Source: Ciona intestinalis (taxonomy: Eukaryota > Chordata > Ascidiacea > Phlebobranchia > Cionidae). Taken from it: 64,000 nt of DNA. This document shows positions 22,992 through 35,447 of the stretch, in pieces. Position 1 is the stretch's first letter. The number at the start of each line of letters is the position of its first letter. The notes below the pieces were generated by a model. That model searched no databases and had not been told where the DNA came from. It worked only from the letters and a program-made list of their open reading frames with translations. The stretch spans positions 3,244,957 to 3,308,956 of the forward strand of contig NC_020169.2 in NCBI RefSeq assembly GCF_000224145.3. Reading direction: 5' to 3'. The translations under genes and the position numbers were made by a program.

Positions 22992-25900
22992 ATGAAAATG
23001 CGTATGATAGCTTTGTATGCCTTTTTATGTTGTGTGCTGGATACAATTAGCTACGTACTGGGAGAGCCGGGTTACGGTAAGTACCTTAATGTATATTTAA
23101 TGTATTCGGCCAATTTACATGAATCATAATTTATTTTTATGTCGAATCGCCTATACCGTATTATAGCGGTGATCGTGTAAAAGGATATATATATCCACCG
23201 TCCACTAAATGTTAATTAAATAAAGTGCTGCCTAATCGATTGCATCCTTTAGTTAGCATATCGGCGAAGACCAATCGAAGTGTGCCTTGCTGTATATATG
23301 CATAACTTGGCCCACAATTTGTATAGGCTGGGGAAGATGGAACACCTTTTATTCGATTTTTCTCGCCGCATTAGAAAGAACATTTAGAGATTTATAAATC
23401 CGTATCCTCACAACCCCCATTGGCCATTGTTAAATATTTAATATATGATCAGGCAGATACTTAGGTATTATTTTGTTTACTTTTTTTACTGTAGCAAAAA
23501 ATTACAGGAGTTTCCCAAAACTGTAGCAGTGAAGGGGATAAGGAGATCGAGGTTCACATAGGGTGGCCGTTTACCTTATCTTGTAGCGAAGGATCTATGT
23601 CAGAACTGTATGACGGCGAAGATCAAACTTACGTTCAAGTAATTATTTTTGTTTAAGACGCATGCTGGTTATTTTTTCAGTTTTTCATGTTTTTTTCGTC
23701 CCATTTGGTAGCAAACATGAAATGTTTACAGAACTATAGACCTGTATCCTTGCCTAAAAAGGGCGTTGTTAATTGTTAAAAACACGAAGAAATATGGGAT
23801 ATTATCTGCTGAACAGTAACTGTTTTGAGCCACAGTACTTTATATGTAGCAATTGGAAAATATTTTTGATTAAACTTGTGCTTACCTTATCTGTTTATAT
23901 ATATATAGTACTGTTGGGTAAGATAGGAAACCTTTAGAAACACGTCCCATCTTACCCCAACCCACTTTATACCAGCCTTCGTCTGTTTACAACGAAGTGT
24001 CATTGTCTTGGAAACTGGGAATTGTTATGTCATAACATGCATATTGTACACGCTCCAATTCATTGTGGTTAACACAATAACACAAAGGACTTTAGGAAAC
24101 CAAACCGCCACATTTTCATACAGTGTATTATCATTGATCGAAGCAAGAAACTTGTAGTATTGAATGAAACATACAACAGTGACGAAGACGGATACTTCGA
24201 CTACGATTCAATGCCAGAATATGCAGTTGGAGACGTGAAAGATAACAGTTCAACCAATTACTCTATAGTTCTACAGGTTCTATATACCCTATCAATTATT
24301 TAAAGTCTGTCGTGACAGCTTGAACGAAAAAAAAACAAAATGTAGGTTAAGTTACTCGTACTGGCGTACAAAGAGTTATGGCAGCTACAATAACACTTAT
24401 GTATATTGTTTTAAGCTTCGTTATAAAAGTTGAAATAAAAAAACGCAGCCATTTACGAAGTTTTTTATGTCTTATAGTAGGTTGGGGGAAGACGGTACAC
24501 CTTTAGCACATATTATTCAAACATCCTGTGTTTTAAACAATAACAACGGTCTATGGGAGCCGCGAGAATATGGTTTTATAATTCTTTGAATATTCTTTGT
24601 TTACTACAAAATGAATCGAGAAAACAGAATAAAAAGATGCCCAATCTTCCCCAATCCTGCTATATGTATTTCTTTTCGATTTTTAAAGTAATAAACATTT
24701 TAACTGTTGATGTCTTTTACAGTTAGCTGACAATCAATGTTGGATGGTAAACGTTCATTTGGTTTTGACCGAATCCCCGAACGCAACTTGCGAAGAGTCC
24801 TCACGCACAACGCAACACGCATCAACGCGAATGGCGCACGGACAATCGTCTCACTTTACCTGCGTAGGTATGTGAATGCGATTAAAGTTGTTATCATAAC
24901 TTTGTACGGTTGGTTTATTTGGATTTGCAGTTCCACAAAGTACAGCGCCGAAGATCTACACAAACAACATAACTACGAAATGGTTACGTAATTGTGGGGA
25001 CAAACTACCGAACACAACAGTAGCTATCGGACATGGGGTAAAGTTACATTTATAGTACGGGGTGGGAGAAGATGGGACACCTTTTATTCTATTTTTTCGT
25101 CCCATTTGGTAGTAAACAAAGAACAATCAAAGAATTATAAAACCGTATCTTCACGACCCTCATACACCGGTGTTAATTGTTTAATACACGATCAGGAAAT
25201 TGGGATATTATGTGCTAAAAGTGTCCGTCTCCCCCCACCCTATAATAGTTAATTTTCCAATCTAATGCTTTAATCGTCATTTAGACTAATTAAGCTGTTT
25301 ATTAAAATGTGTTTTTATACTTTATGTAAATCTGAAATATTTTATTAAACGATGTGTTTACAGATACGCATTGGGGGCTGGGATTACGCCGATGCAGGTG
25401 TCTATACATGCGCTGTAACATACAACCAAATGACAAGATATGCAGTTCACTATACAGCTTGCGTGAAACGTAAGTATGTAGAAGTTGTTGTGATTTACTG
25501 TTAGTTAATCCATCACTGTCGTCTTGCGTTTTACAAGATGCAAATGATCAACAATTGGGACAATAAATGAAGAATAACAACTTGTCTTGTCCCATTTTAC
25601 CCCACCCTACTATACTAAGTATGTAACGAAAATTTATAGAGAGGAAATAACACAACGCACAAATTTTTTCCCCCTATTTAGCTCCAAAGAATTTCGGGAA
25701 AACTACATTAGTTTGCTCGCACAATATAATCAAGGTGACACTGGGTTCGGACGCTGAGGTTGAGTGCGAAGCAAGAGGGGGACTTGAAGGGGTAGGCGAC
25801 ATACATTTCACTTCATCTTGGAGAAAGGTGATGGCATTAAGTTTCTTGGATGTATTAAACTAAATTTATGGTACGATGCGGTAATAAATTTAAGGCACAT

Positions 25901-27530
25901 ATTAGTATTTTTATATCTTTTTTTTGAAATTTAAGAAGGGTATAAGGATTTTTGTAAATACTATATGTGTACTACTAACAAGTGGAGATAACAAAACAGA
26001 AAAATATGACTTGTTTCAACCCTTAATTTATTTTGTAATTATTAAATTAGGCGGTTTAACCAACAAACATTGCGGGAAGAAAAGTTTTTAAGAGATTGGC
26101 AAGATAACATACAAAACTAGGGGATTTTCAATAAAGGAACATTAATCGCCCTAAGCTATATGCCATGCCAAGATTTTATATATGGCTTATTTAAATGCGG
26201 CTTGCTTTTGTGAAAATTGTACAAAAGCATATACGTTGAACATGCAATTTTATTTTCCAATTATCGGTCCTTTAAGAAAATGTTTTCAGATTATTTGTAA
26301 TTGCAAATCGGTGTTTAAAAATTCGGCTTGGCAGGAATTGTGACTAATTGGTTATTAGTGTCCGGAAAATTGTTTACTTCTCGTACCAGTTTAAACGTGT
26401 CATATGACAACGTTTTTTTTTATACAGGAAGAGGTGGGTGGGGAAAACAACATTGTATGTCGGGATTACGGCAGGGGAGCTCGGCCAAGGAGTCGAAGTC
26501 AGATAATGATTGATAAAATCGATTGCGAAATGTAAGTGATCACTCAGATATCTTCGCCGACAGCCATTTGGATAAATATAGAAAATCGACTTTGCGGTTC
26601 TGAGGAAATTTGTGGTTTGAGGCACAGAACCTCGGAGTGACGTTAGCTAAACTAAACCGTTGTCTGTGATATAGAATTGCAGAGATCAATTGCTGGAGAG
26701 GCATAAGCCGTGCAAGCAATTGAGAAATCAAGAAACTTTTTAGCATTGTTTAGGTTTTAGAATGACAATCATAAATGGAATTTTTCTTGAATGAAATTAA
26801 TTTCGGCTTGTTTAGCATCGGCCGTGAAGTACACAGCACTCACAACTTAATTCCGCCCCGGAGCTGTCTTTTGCGCATTATGTCCGGCCGGGAAATACCG
26901 GTACGACGCAATATTAGGCTCCTGGCGGCACCGAACGCCAAATGAAAGCCAAACACGACAACGATAACTTTTAATTTCGGTTTAATTTGAAGGAAGATCA
27001 CAAAACCGCAATGCTTTCATCAGCCGCCCACCCGGGAGCAAGAGGCGGATGCTTTGAACCGAAAAATTAAAATGAAGCTTGTGATCAAGTGAGTTATATA
27101 CGTGTGCGTAAAAGGCCAGCAGTGTTTTCGCCAATTTTTCGAGACTTGTTTTTGAATCAGAACGATCGATTCCTTAATATCAGACTTTATCGATCAGCTT
27201 TAAATCTACGCTTTAATCAGTTTAAAGTCTGGCAGGAATTTTAATTTCTTCAACGCGGTGCTTTCCGATCACAGGAACCTTTCTCCGAGCGACTACGGCA
27301 CTTACACAGCGGAGATACGCAGTTCAAGAGGAACAGCCAATGCAACAATTGTGGTTGAGAAAAATCACATACCAATTGTCACCACCAGAGCAGTTATAAT
27401 CGGAGCAATATTTGGCGTGTTGGTCTTGATTGTCCTAGTATGTGGGCTTGTATACGGATTTCGAAGGTACAGAGGCAAACATTATTTAGCCACCGCAAAG
27501 TGTATGCATTGTCGCATGCTTAGTATTTAA
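22992..27530 (+). CDS. Type I membrane protein with immunoglobulin-like domains
   Basis: Nine exons: 22992-23076, 23508-23638, 24124-24276, 24723-24867, 24931-25037, 25364-25469, 25682-25827, 26428-26531 and 27275-27530. All phases agree, giving 410 residues. Residues 1-24 form a signal peptide (MKMRMIALYAFLCCVLDTIS). Ig hallmarks are FTLSC near residue 50, DAGVYTC at 217-223, VTLGSDAEVEC in exon 7 and SDYGTYTAE at 331-339. The last lacks the usual second cysteine. Many N-x-S/T sequons occur. Residues 365-388 are a single transmembrane helix, followed by a short basic tail of about 22 residues with no ITAM or ITIM. AATAAA at 27664-27669 is the probable poly(A) signal. I cannot name an orthologue; a cell-surface recognition or adhesion receptor is the likely role. 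Six or more MITE pieces occupy its introns. Confidence 0.85.
23322..23470 (-). mobile_element. MITE copy, truncated
   Basis: Starts tataggctggggaagatgga in reverse orientation (ttttattcgatttttctcg follows) and fades after atgatcagg; the distal arm is missing. In intron 1 of the Ig-like gene. Confidence 0.7.
23692..23825 (-). mobile_element. MITE internal fragment
   Basis: Contains tcgtcccatttggtagcaaac and gggatattatctgct, internal parts of the reverse-oriented element, without arms. In intron 2 of the Ig-like gene. Confidence 0.55.
23905..23981. mobile_element. MITE derivative consisting almost only of its two inverted arms
   Basis: tactgttgggtaagatagga ... cgtcccatcttaccccaacc spans only about 77 bp, so nearly the whole internal part is absent and the two arms form a hairpin-capable palindrome. 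Confidence 0.75.
24473..24665 (+). mobile_element. MITE copy in Ig-like intron 3
   Basis: tatagtaggttgggggaaga ... cccaatcttccccaatcctg, with internal aacaacggtctatgggag and ctttgtttactac. About 58 bp before exon 4. Confidence 0.85.
25051..25248 (-). mobile_element. MITE copy in Ig-like intron 5
   Basis: tatagtacggggtgggagaa ... gtccgtctccccccacccta in reverse orientation, with cccatttggtagtaaac and acgatcaggaaatt inside. It begins 13 bp after the exon 5 donor. Confidence 0.85.
25585..25618. mobile_element. MITE arm fragment
   Basis: tcttgtcccattttacccca then ccctactatacta: a single terminal arm without the rest of the element, in Ig-like intron 6. Confidence 0.6.
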
Positions 27531-28225
27531 AGGCATTGTTTACTCCTGTTTTAAGAAGTACTTACCATGCCCGCTTTTTACCTACCACTGCCTCCGCTAA
27601 TGAAACGTTCCGTGTCGTATTTTGTAATCACTGATATTGAGTTCGCTGTGCGTTGCAGATTTCAATAAAATAGAAAACGATCAAAAACGGTTTGTTTATT
27701 CGAGTTCCTTAATTTGCAAGTGGACGAGACGCCTAAATTCGTCGATCCTCAAAAGCACCAAAAATCTCTTCTCTATTTAACACAACCGCCAAAACAGCTT
27801 ATCAAAACCTTGAGTTAAAACAAAGGCTTTTTTGTCAAGATTCTTGCTAAAATAGCAGCAGACGACGAGTGGCTATACGACAAGATATGTACGAAAAGAA
27901 AATTTCGTTTATTTTTTCCCAGTCATCGATTTTCCAAACACGTTCTGGGATTTCCCATTAAGAATCCCTGGCAACCGCAGCTCCCCGCTTTTCGTGATGA
28001 ATTTTCCTGGAAAAGATTATTCAAAAAAGGAAAATTATTGGATTTGGAAATACCGGGCTTAAAGCGACGCGTGTAGCGATGTAGGTAGTAATAATAAATT
28101 ATAAAAACGAGGTAGCCCTTGGGCCTCGGCCAGGCAATAAAGAACAGGACCTAAAGCCTGGTGTTCCGGCAATTACTTTTAATGCTCGCAGAACGTTGGT
28201 ATAACACAGCTTTTTACCGTGAATT
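27531..28225. other. Convergent 3' region between Ig-like gene and DDX24
   Basis: Holds the AATAAA of the Ig-like gene at 27664-27669. Minus-strand AATAAA-type words near 27912 could serve DDX24. No additional gene recognised. Confidence 0.5.
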
Positions 28226-31200
28226 CTAAACATTTTGTTTTTTAACCGCAAAAAGCAATCGGTCACCAAAAAATTGCTGCAAATACACAGTATAAAAATC
28301 CATACCTGAAAAACCTTTGGGAAAAATCGGTCGTTTCAGCAAAGCGCTAAGCTGTTGCCTTTTCGATTTCAACAGCTGGGTTTTGTCACTCCTGTTATCC
28401 GTTGAAAGCAGCATGTCGTCATCTATATCCATATCCATGGCTGCGGCAGCTTTGCTGAACCAGTCGTTATGCAAACGAACCTACAGCAATGCGTTAATGA
28501 AACAACCGTTTGTATTATCAAATGTAAAGTTTGCAAATCCAGATTTTTAATGTAAAAATTGCAAAACCAGTGTTTTGAACGCAAAAATTGTAAAACTGAG
28601 AGTTTTTAACAAACTAATAATTTACAAAGAACATATTTATTGTGTACTGCAGTGTGTTTTGATAAATCAGATATACTGTAATGCCAAAAAACAAAAGCAA
28701 TTCATATCAAAAAAAAACAGACCATGTACCATCTTACCCCAACTTATCAAAACATGGACCATCTCGCCCCAACTTACTATATACCAACGACTAACCTTTT
28801 TCTCCCTATGTGAAAGCGAATCCACTTCCCTTGCCAAGGTCACCATCTTCCTTATAGCAGCCATGTAACTATCATTGATGAGGAAGAGAGGGAGACCATC
28901 CTCTTTATCCAGGGATCTACAGATGCGTTTGTAGAAGCTCATTTCATCCGAACTAACGAAAAGCAAACTTAAACCATCCTCACCTAAATAAGTCAATTTG
29001 TTCATAAATTTTTAATTAAAAACTATTTTTTACCCCCCAAAAACACAAAAGTGACAAAACACATGTCATTTGTGATTGGGCAATTGATTTTATTATTTTT
29101 TGTCAATTTATGTAAAACAACACTTAAATGCATAAATGGCAGTTTAACTGAATTATAAACCCCAAAGAAACAAAAATTGGAAAGTTCAATGTAATTCCAA
29201 TTAAAAAAGACAAAAAATTCAATCATTTCTTCTATATTGGATTTCAACCCGAAGAAAAACACAATATGCATGACTTGCATGTTATTGAATTAGAATTATC
29301 AGTTTCTTACCAGATCTGGCTGACCTTCCACTTCTATGTATATAAGTTTCCATGGTACGAGGTACTTGGTAGTGAATCACATATTTTACACCAGGTATGT
29401 CAAGTCCTGAAATTGATTAAAAAGCAGAACTTAAAAACAAGTTGCTTTGCCTGTATTTTATATATTTTTATTCCCAAAAAGTATTTTACACAGCTAAACA
29501 GTATTAGTAGCGAACAAATTAATATATTTACTAAAAATTCAAAAGTATAAATTACAAAATTTTTACTCATTAATAACAAAATTATTTTTGAATAAAAAAA
29601 TATCCCCAAAAAACAAGAAAAAATCCTTTTTTTCAAATCTGATTTTATTCTCTATAAATAGGTCTTTTATTTGAAAATGATATTTATTTCTCACCTCTTG
29701 CAGCCACATCACTTGCGATCATGATCGCATTCGGATTTTCCTGGAAACGATCGAGATGTTTTAATCTTTGTCGCTGTTGCATCTTTGCGTGGATGTGAAG
29801 AGGATTGCATCCGAGAGCATCAAGGACTCCCGAGAGGTGGAAGATGCAATCGATGCTGTTCGTGAAGATCTGCATAGGATCAAAAGATGAAAATATAAAT
29901 TTAATATTGGTGCATGTTGCTATGTATTCACCTTTTCATCCTACAAAGAGAATAACATATTTTAACTAGATTGTGATAATAAAAAATATTGGTTTATATT
30001 AACACAATAAGTACTAAAACTTATAAAACTATTTAAAAATATAAATAAAATATAAAAAAAAAATTAGTTACATTAAGTTTGCTGTTCAGCGTTTTTTAAA
30101 TGACTGGAACAAATTGCAAACAAATTTTAGTTCTACATACGTCGTTTGTTAGTCCAGCAGTAACCAGCACATATTTTGCATTCAAAACAGGTAATACAGA
30201 ATTAAGAGTATATACACAAGCTATAAAACAGTTATATTACCAAAGTACGACCAGGATGTGATTTAATGAAATAGTAAAGATAAAAATCCTTTTCTTTTGG
30301 TTGGCAAATTATTTTTGCTTCAGATAATTTCTCAGCTGTAAGTTTTTTCTGTAAAAAAATTAATGGGGAAAATAAGATTTTTTGTAAACAGGAAAAAATA
30401 TATTTGCACTAATAGTTAAACACATGATATAATCATTTACTTTGTATGTTAATGTTTGATATTTTACATTCACACTGATTTTATTAACCAGAGATTATGG
30501 GTTCAAGGGTCTAACCCAGATATTATGGGTTCAAGGTTTATTACAGCGACCTTGGGTGTGTGCGTCCTTGAGTTGTGTATGTACTTGAGCAAGACACATA
30601 ACATGCTCCAATCTAGTAGCCACTAATGGGTTGTCTACATTGTCAGCCATACAGAAATGAAACAATCACCGAAAAAGTTACATACTTAATAACCCGTAAG
30701 CTGACATGAGGTGTATGAAACAGAACACCTGTGTTATTTGCACCAACGACTGTGGTTTTCTATCCACACAAAGAAAAAACAAGTTACATTAAAGTTGAGA
30801 CAGCCAACTTACAGTAGTCAAGTCCGCAACAAACGGTTTGTTCCGAACCCCTATCTTCTTCATTAGCTTTGATAGTTTGGTATCCTTGGTGTTAGATGAT
30901 GCTTGAGTTGGAAAGTTTGGTCGGTTTGGAGTAAAATGTACAGTGGTAAGAGTGGCAGAGAATATGAAGGTTTGACGTTTCTGTGTGTAGATGGTTATGT
31001 AAAGATTAAGTGAGACAGATACTGAAAATTGATTAAAGGTCATTCAAGGTCACACCAAATAACAAGACCTCCTGCTCCAATGCATGTAATATTAGAATGA
31101 TACTCTAATACACAAACTCAGCTTATATAGGATTACAAAACCACTCAAGCATAACATTGAACATAGAAATTGAGAAAAACATTAATAATAAAATAATTGT

Positions 31201-34200
31201 TTAGAGAATGGTGATACTTTAAAGAGTTAAAATAAAGGTCATAGTAAACACAAAAATTGTAATAAATACGTGTTAAAATAAAATATTAAATATTATTACA
31301 ACTACATTAATGTGACGAGATAAAGGGGCAATTAGGTCTCACTGTAGTATTTTACCCATAAAGAGGTCATATTCTCTGTAAACGTAGTTAAATATTGTCC
31401 AAAAATATAATTTTTCAGAAGAATAAGTATAAAAATATTTTTAAGTACAAACAAAATATTTTAACAAACATATAATAAAAAGCTTATGTTTAACAAAAAG
31501 GGTTTCACAAAATGAGAAATCCTTAACAAAAAGTTAACTGCCACATGTACAGTGTACACACATACTCACCGTTTTAGATTTTTTTAGATTAATAACTTCA
31601 AGTAGTTTGTTGAGTTCTTCAAAATGTCCGTGTTCGAGCATACGATCCGCTTCATCGATCACAAGATATCGAAGTTTGTGGATGGTGGATAAGTATGGGT
31701 GACCTGGGTGGGGGGGCATTTCATCAAACAGGCATTATCATGTAAGTCACATAATAAGAAAATGTAGTTGTTAAGATAATAATGGTCTTTGAACATTTTA
31801 GTGAGGAGGGGTACATTTTTACCAGAAACTAAATAATGCAAAAGTTGTGCCATACTGTATCAGTATGTTATGTCGATATTGTGACTTTTTTGTGTGCTTT
31901 GGAAATTTCTGTTTGAGACAAACACCAGACTTTTGAATACAAATTTTAAAACTAGGTATTTGGGAGACAAAGAATTTTTACTATTAAATTGGGGGGATGT
32001 TTCATTGCCTTCTGATTATTTATAAGTGTGTTTAGAACTATATAATGTAGAATTATATAAACCCTATTTACTTGCATCATTATGTGCTTATAAACAACAT
32101 TAACAGGCATGCATTTTGTGTGGTATGGTATACAAAACTACATATACATTAAAAGGACATTACAAATCTTGCATAAGATTTAATGAGGGTTTGCTAAGTA
32201 CATAAATAGGGGTGACACACTGTACAATAATGGATACAATATATAATAGCAGGTTACAGAGCAGTGAACATATGATTGTAGAACACAAGTTTAGTGTACC
32301 TGCTGTTAAACTACTTGTTAATGTTTTTAAATGCATCTGTTTAAAATTGCTTACAAAAGGAAATAGAGGATACGGTGTATATGTTACAATAAAATGTATG
32401 GTTTTAATTTTTTTTTTTTTGAGTTAAATAAACCTGTTTATTTCAAACTGTTTATATAGACATTATATATATATATGTTACCTTGAATGTATCATCTTAA
32501 ATGCATCTGTTTAAAACTGTTTAAAAGAGGCATTATGTGTGCTATCTTGAATATTGAAATGTATTATCCTAATGTTGTTTTTAAATTTATCTGTTTAAAA
32601 CTATTTATAAAAGATATTATAATATATATAATATGTGTTACCTTGATATGCATTATATGAGTGTTACTGTGTTATTAAATGCATTTGTTTAAGGCATAGG
32701 TTAAACTTAAATACTGGTATGTGCCTATTAAAACCACAAAAAATCAACAAAAAATCAACATGTCAACCAAATAGATTGCTATGCACAAACAACACTTTGC
32801 AGCCTACCTACCCGATTCTAACAATTCCCACAACCTTCCAGGAGTTGCAATGACAATATCTGGTTCCTTGTTTAACAACCGGATTTGTTTTTGTTGAGCC
32901 ATTCCACCAACCACCACAGTTGACCATAGTTTAGTGTGTTTGGCAACTTGTGTCAAGTGCTTCTTTACCTGATATGCAATCAATGATTGGGTAAACTTTT
33001 TAAATTATCAGAAATATAAACAGTAAAAAAAACACTAAAATATCATCAAAAACTTATTTTAAATGGAAAAATTATTACTTTACATTTATATAAAAAAAAA
33101 CTACCAAAAAAGTGAAGATTTATTGATTTAATAAAAACAAATATTGCTTTAAATTAAAAAATTCCTAACTTTTTTATTATACATAATATTTTATAGTGTA
33201 AAAATCCTACTAAGAATGTAATGCCTGCACTAGTTAAACACAGTCATGTCATGCTAATGCTCATTCAATACATTGGATCATTTCCCCACCATTACATTCA
33301 TTATACACCACCTCGTCCACCTGTACCTGTATGGCTAATTCTCTCGTTGGTGTTAACACAAGTGCTGGTAATGCTTTGGTCGGTTGCGTTTCTTCAATTT
33401 CTTCTTTTGAAACTGGTTCAGCGTCTTCAAAGTCACTCATGTGTTCATCATCCTGTAAAGAATGGGTAGTGTATATATATTATATGCGGAAAAATACTTG
33501 GCTGAAAAATGATTTGAAGTCATTTCAATAGAAAGTTAAAACAAAAAAAAACAATTAAAAGCAAACGCATGGTTGTTACAGTAAAATAATATTGTTAATG
33601 CTCAAACTCAAATACTTAATATAATTCGCTCACTTTCAAAATGACAGAAAAATGAAAAATCTAAATCAAAATTTCGAAATGCTTTTAACAACGATCAAAG
33701 CAAATCTCATTTATATATTATCAGTAGTCAGTACCCACCATCACACAAAAAAATCAAACATAAAACAAAGAAAACCAACAATATGCAGAAAAACACAAAT
33801 CTACCTCATCAATTTCCGCATTTTCCGTGTTTTCCAATAAATTTCTCTCCCTATCTTCCATCAAGTGATGCAGGAGAGGAATCCCGAATGCCAACGTCTT
33901 CCCACTTCCTGTCTCTGCAGCTCCTAAGATGTCTCGTTTGTCACGGATGGCAACAGGTATACACTGCAACAAAAATATTGTTAAGTATATATGTATACAT
34001 ATAATAAATATAGTTACACAGAAATAGACAACTTTTGAAAAATTATATAAAAAAACTAATAAATCGCATAATATTTTTTGAATGCATAAAATAACACAGA
34101 GAACGCTTCATTTATTTAAAATACAATGAAATTACAATCTCATATATATATAAATAGACATACAAACGGCTTTATATGTGGGTACCACTATTAACAAGAG

Positions 34201-35099
34201 AAAAAAACAATATTAATAATTGATGTTCCAATTTTTACCTGTTCTTGTATTGGCATAGGTTTTGTAAACCTAAGCTCTGCTAATGCCTTTAAAACAGTTT
34301 CTGGAACATAAAGATTTTGCCAAGCACTCATGTCAACTGTGGATAAAATGTCTTCATTTTCTTCTTCATTGGTTTCTTCTATTTGAGTTCCAGAATTTAA
34401 TTTTGCTTTTTTGGATTTTTTGTTCGGTTTAGTTTTGTTTTTCCTCTTTTTCGCTTTTACATTGTTTTCGTTATTGTTTACAGTTGTAATTTTTTCAATA
34501 ACATCTTTATTATTTTGATCTGTAGTGTTTTCAGGCAGTTCGGTTGTTGTTTTATCAACAACTACCTTTTCAGGTTCTTTTAATGATTTGAGTTTGTTTA
34601 ATCTTTCCTGTTTTCTTAAATTCTTTTTTTTCTTGGGTAAATTTGTGATTGGTTTTATTGGTTCATTGTCAAAAGCTCCAACCTGTAAAAAATAATAATA
34701 AAGAAAGTATTGATGTAGTCAGTTTTTAGTTTTTAACTGTTTATTCTAATAAGGGATACATTGCTGGTACACCTCATAGGTTTAGAAAACATGGAGTGGC
34801 TTATAGCAAATTTTAAAGAAAATATCTTAAACCAAGTCTTGGAAATAATATAAAAGAAATGAAAGCGTTTATAAATCTTAAAAACTCCTTAAAAATGTAT
34901 AAATCAGAAATAAAAAACATATTAAGTAAAATAGCATGACAAATGACAATCGTATATTTTTACATACCAAATCATATTCTGATAATTCTTCAAACTCGAT
35001 AAGGTCGTTAAACTTAGGAGCTGACTTTCCAACCTTGACAGGGATTGCCTTCCATGGTTTCCTCTCTGTTAGTGCGTGTACAGCAGTGGTAGATGACAT
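28226..35099 (-). CDS. DDX24: ATP-dependent RNA helicase DDX24 (DEAD box)
   Basis: Twelve exons on the minus strand: 35099-34968, 34682-34239, 33963-33805, 33452-33327, 32968-32812, 31703-31570, 30980-30813, 30348-30241, 29869-29695, 29406-29311, 28983-28796, 28480-28226. Phases agree throughout; 713 residues (human about 859). The N-terminus has the DDX24-type [15 protein letters not shown], then a lysine-rich linker. The Q motif PMPIQ is followed by AAETGSGKT (207-215), [10 protein letters not shown] (ending 287), DEAD (356-359), SAT (392-394), DVAARG (530-535) and HRSGRSAR in exon 10. The C-terminus has [17 protein letters not shown], matching DDX24 HNSWIEQAAAALEIE. It acts in the nucleus or nucleolus in ribosome assembly. 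A possible donor at 28306 could remove the last 27 residues in another isoform; no partner exon was found. Confidence 0.93.
28719..28784. mobile_element. MITE arm remnants
   Basis: Two neighbouring CT-rich arm pieces (taccatcttaccccaactta and ggaccatctcgccccaactt, then actatatac), without internal sequence, in the last DDX24 intron. Confidence 0.55.
30528..30790 (+). mobile_element. Composite SINE in DDX24 intron 7
   Basis: Begins at the B-box-like ggttcaaggtttatta, then aagacacataacatgctcca, ttgtcagccatacagaaatg, gttacatacttaataacccg and the tail aaacaagttacatt. The A-box end is lost. Just before it attatgggttcaagg occurs twice in tandem (about 30495 and 30520). Confidence 0.75.
32300..32700. 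repeat. Diverged tandem repeats in DDX24 intron 5
   Basis: The phrase ttaaatgcatctgtttaaaa recurs with variations at about 32327, 32497, 32580 and 32675, each time followed by cattat-like and atgtgttaccttga-like words. The units run roughly 85-170 bp and are well diverged. Confidence 0.6.
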
Positions 35100-35220
35100 T
35101 ATTTATATTCATATAGTTTGCATAGCGTTTACAAATCTAGAAAATAATTGGCAAAAAAAATAAAAGGAATAAACGTTTTACTCCGGCCTAGGTGTAACTC
35201 GCGGTAGCTACCCTATAGGC

Positions 35221-35307
35221 TAGGGATGTGCCGAAGTTGTAAAAGCAGATAGTCAAACGGGAGACGCTAGGAAACTAGGATTTGAACTTGAGCTCGGCAC
35301 ATCCCTA
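35221..35307. mobile_element. Short palindromic element with 14-bp perfect inverted ends
   Basis: tagggatgtgccga at 35221-35234 is exactly mirrored by tcggcacatcccta at 35294-35307. The ends are unrelated to the common MITE. At 87 bp it looks like a second MITE type or a hairpin. It lies between ZNHIT2 and DDX24, in the presumed DDX24 promoter. Confidence 0.6.
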
Positions 35308-35447
35308 ATATAAGCCTATATGAATCCAAAAAGGAAACTTGCTTACTACTAAAAATGGCAGTATACTTACACAGAAGACAGAACAATTTATGAATACAAT
35401 TTTAAAAATAAAGGAGCATAATAATTATTTTCTGGAACAAAAAATGT

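Noticed and set aside
28226-28306. Splice donor in the last DDX24 exon implying a further downstream exon
   Set aside because: The frame stays open to a stop at 28226 and no plausible downstream exon was found; kept only as a possible isoform.
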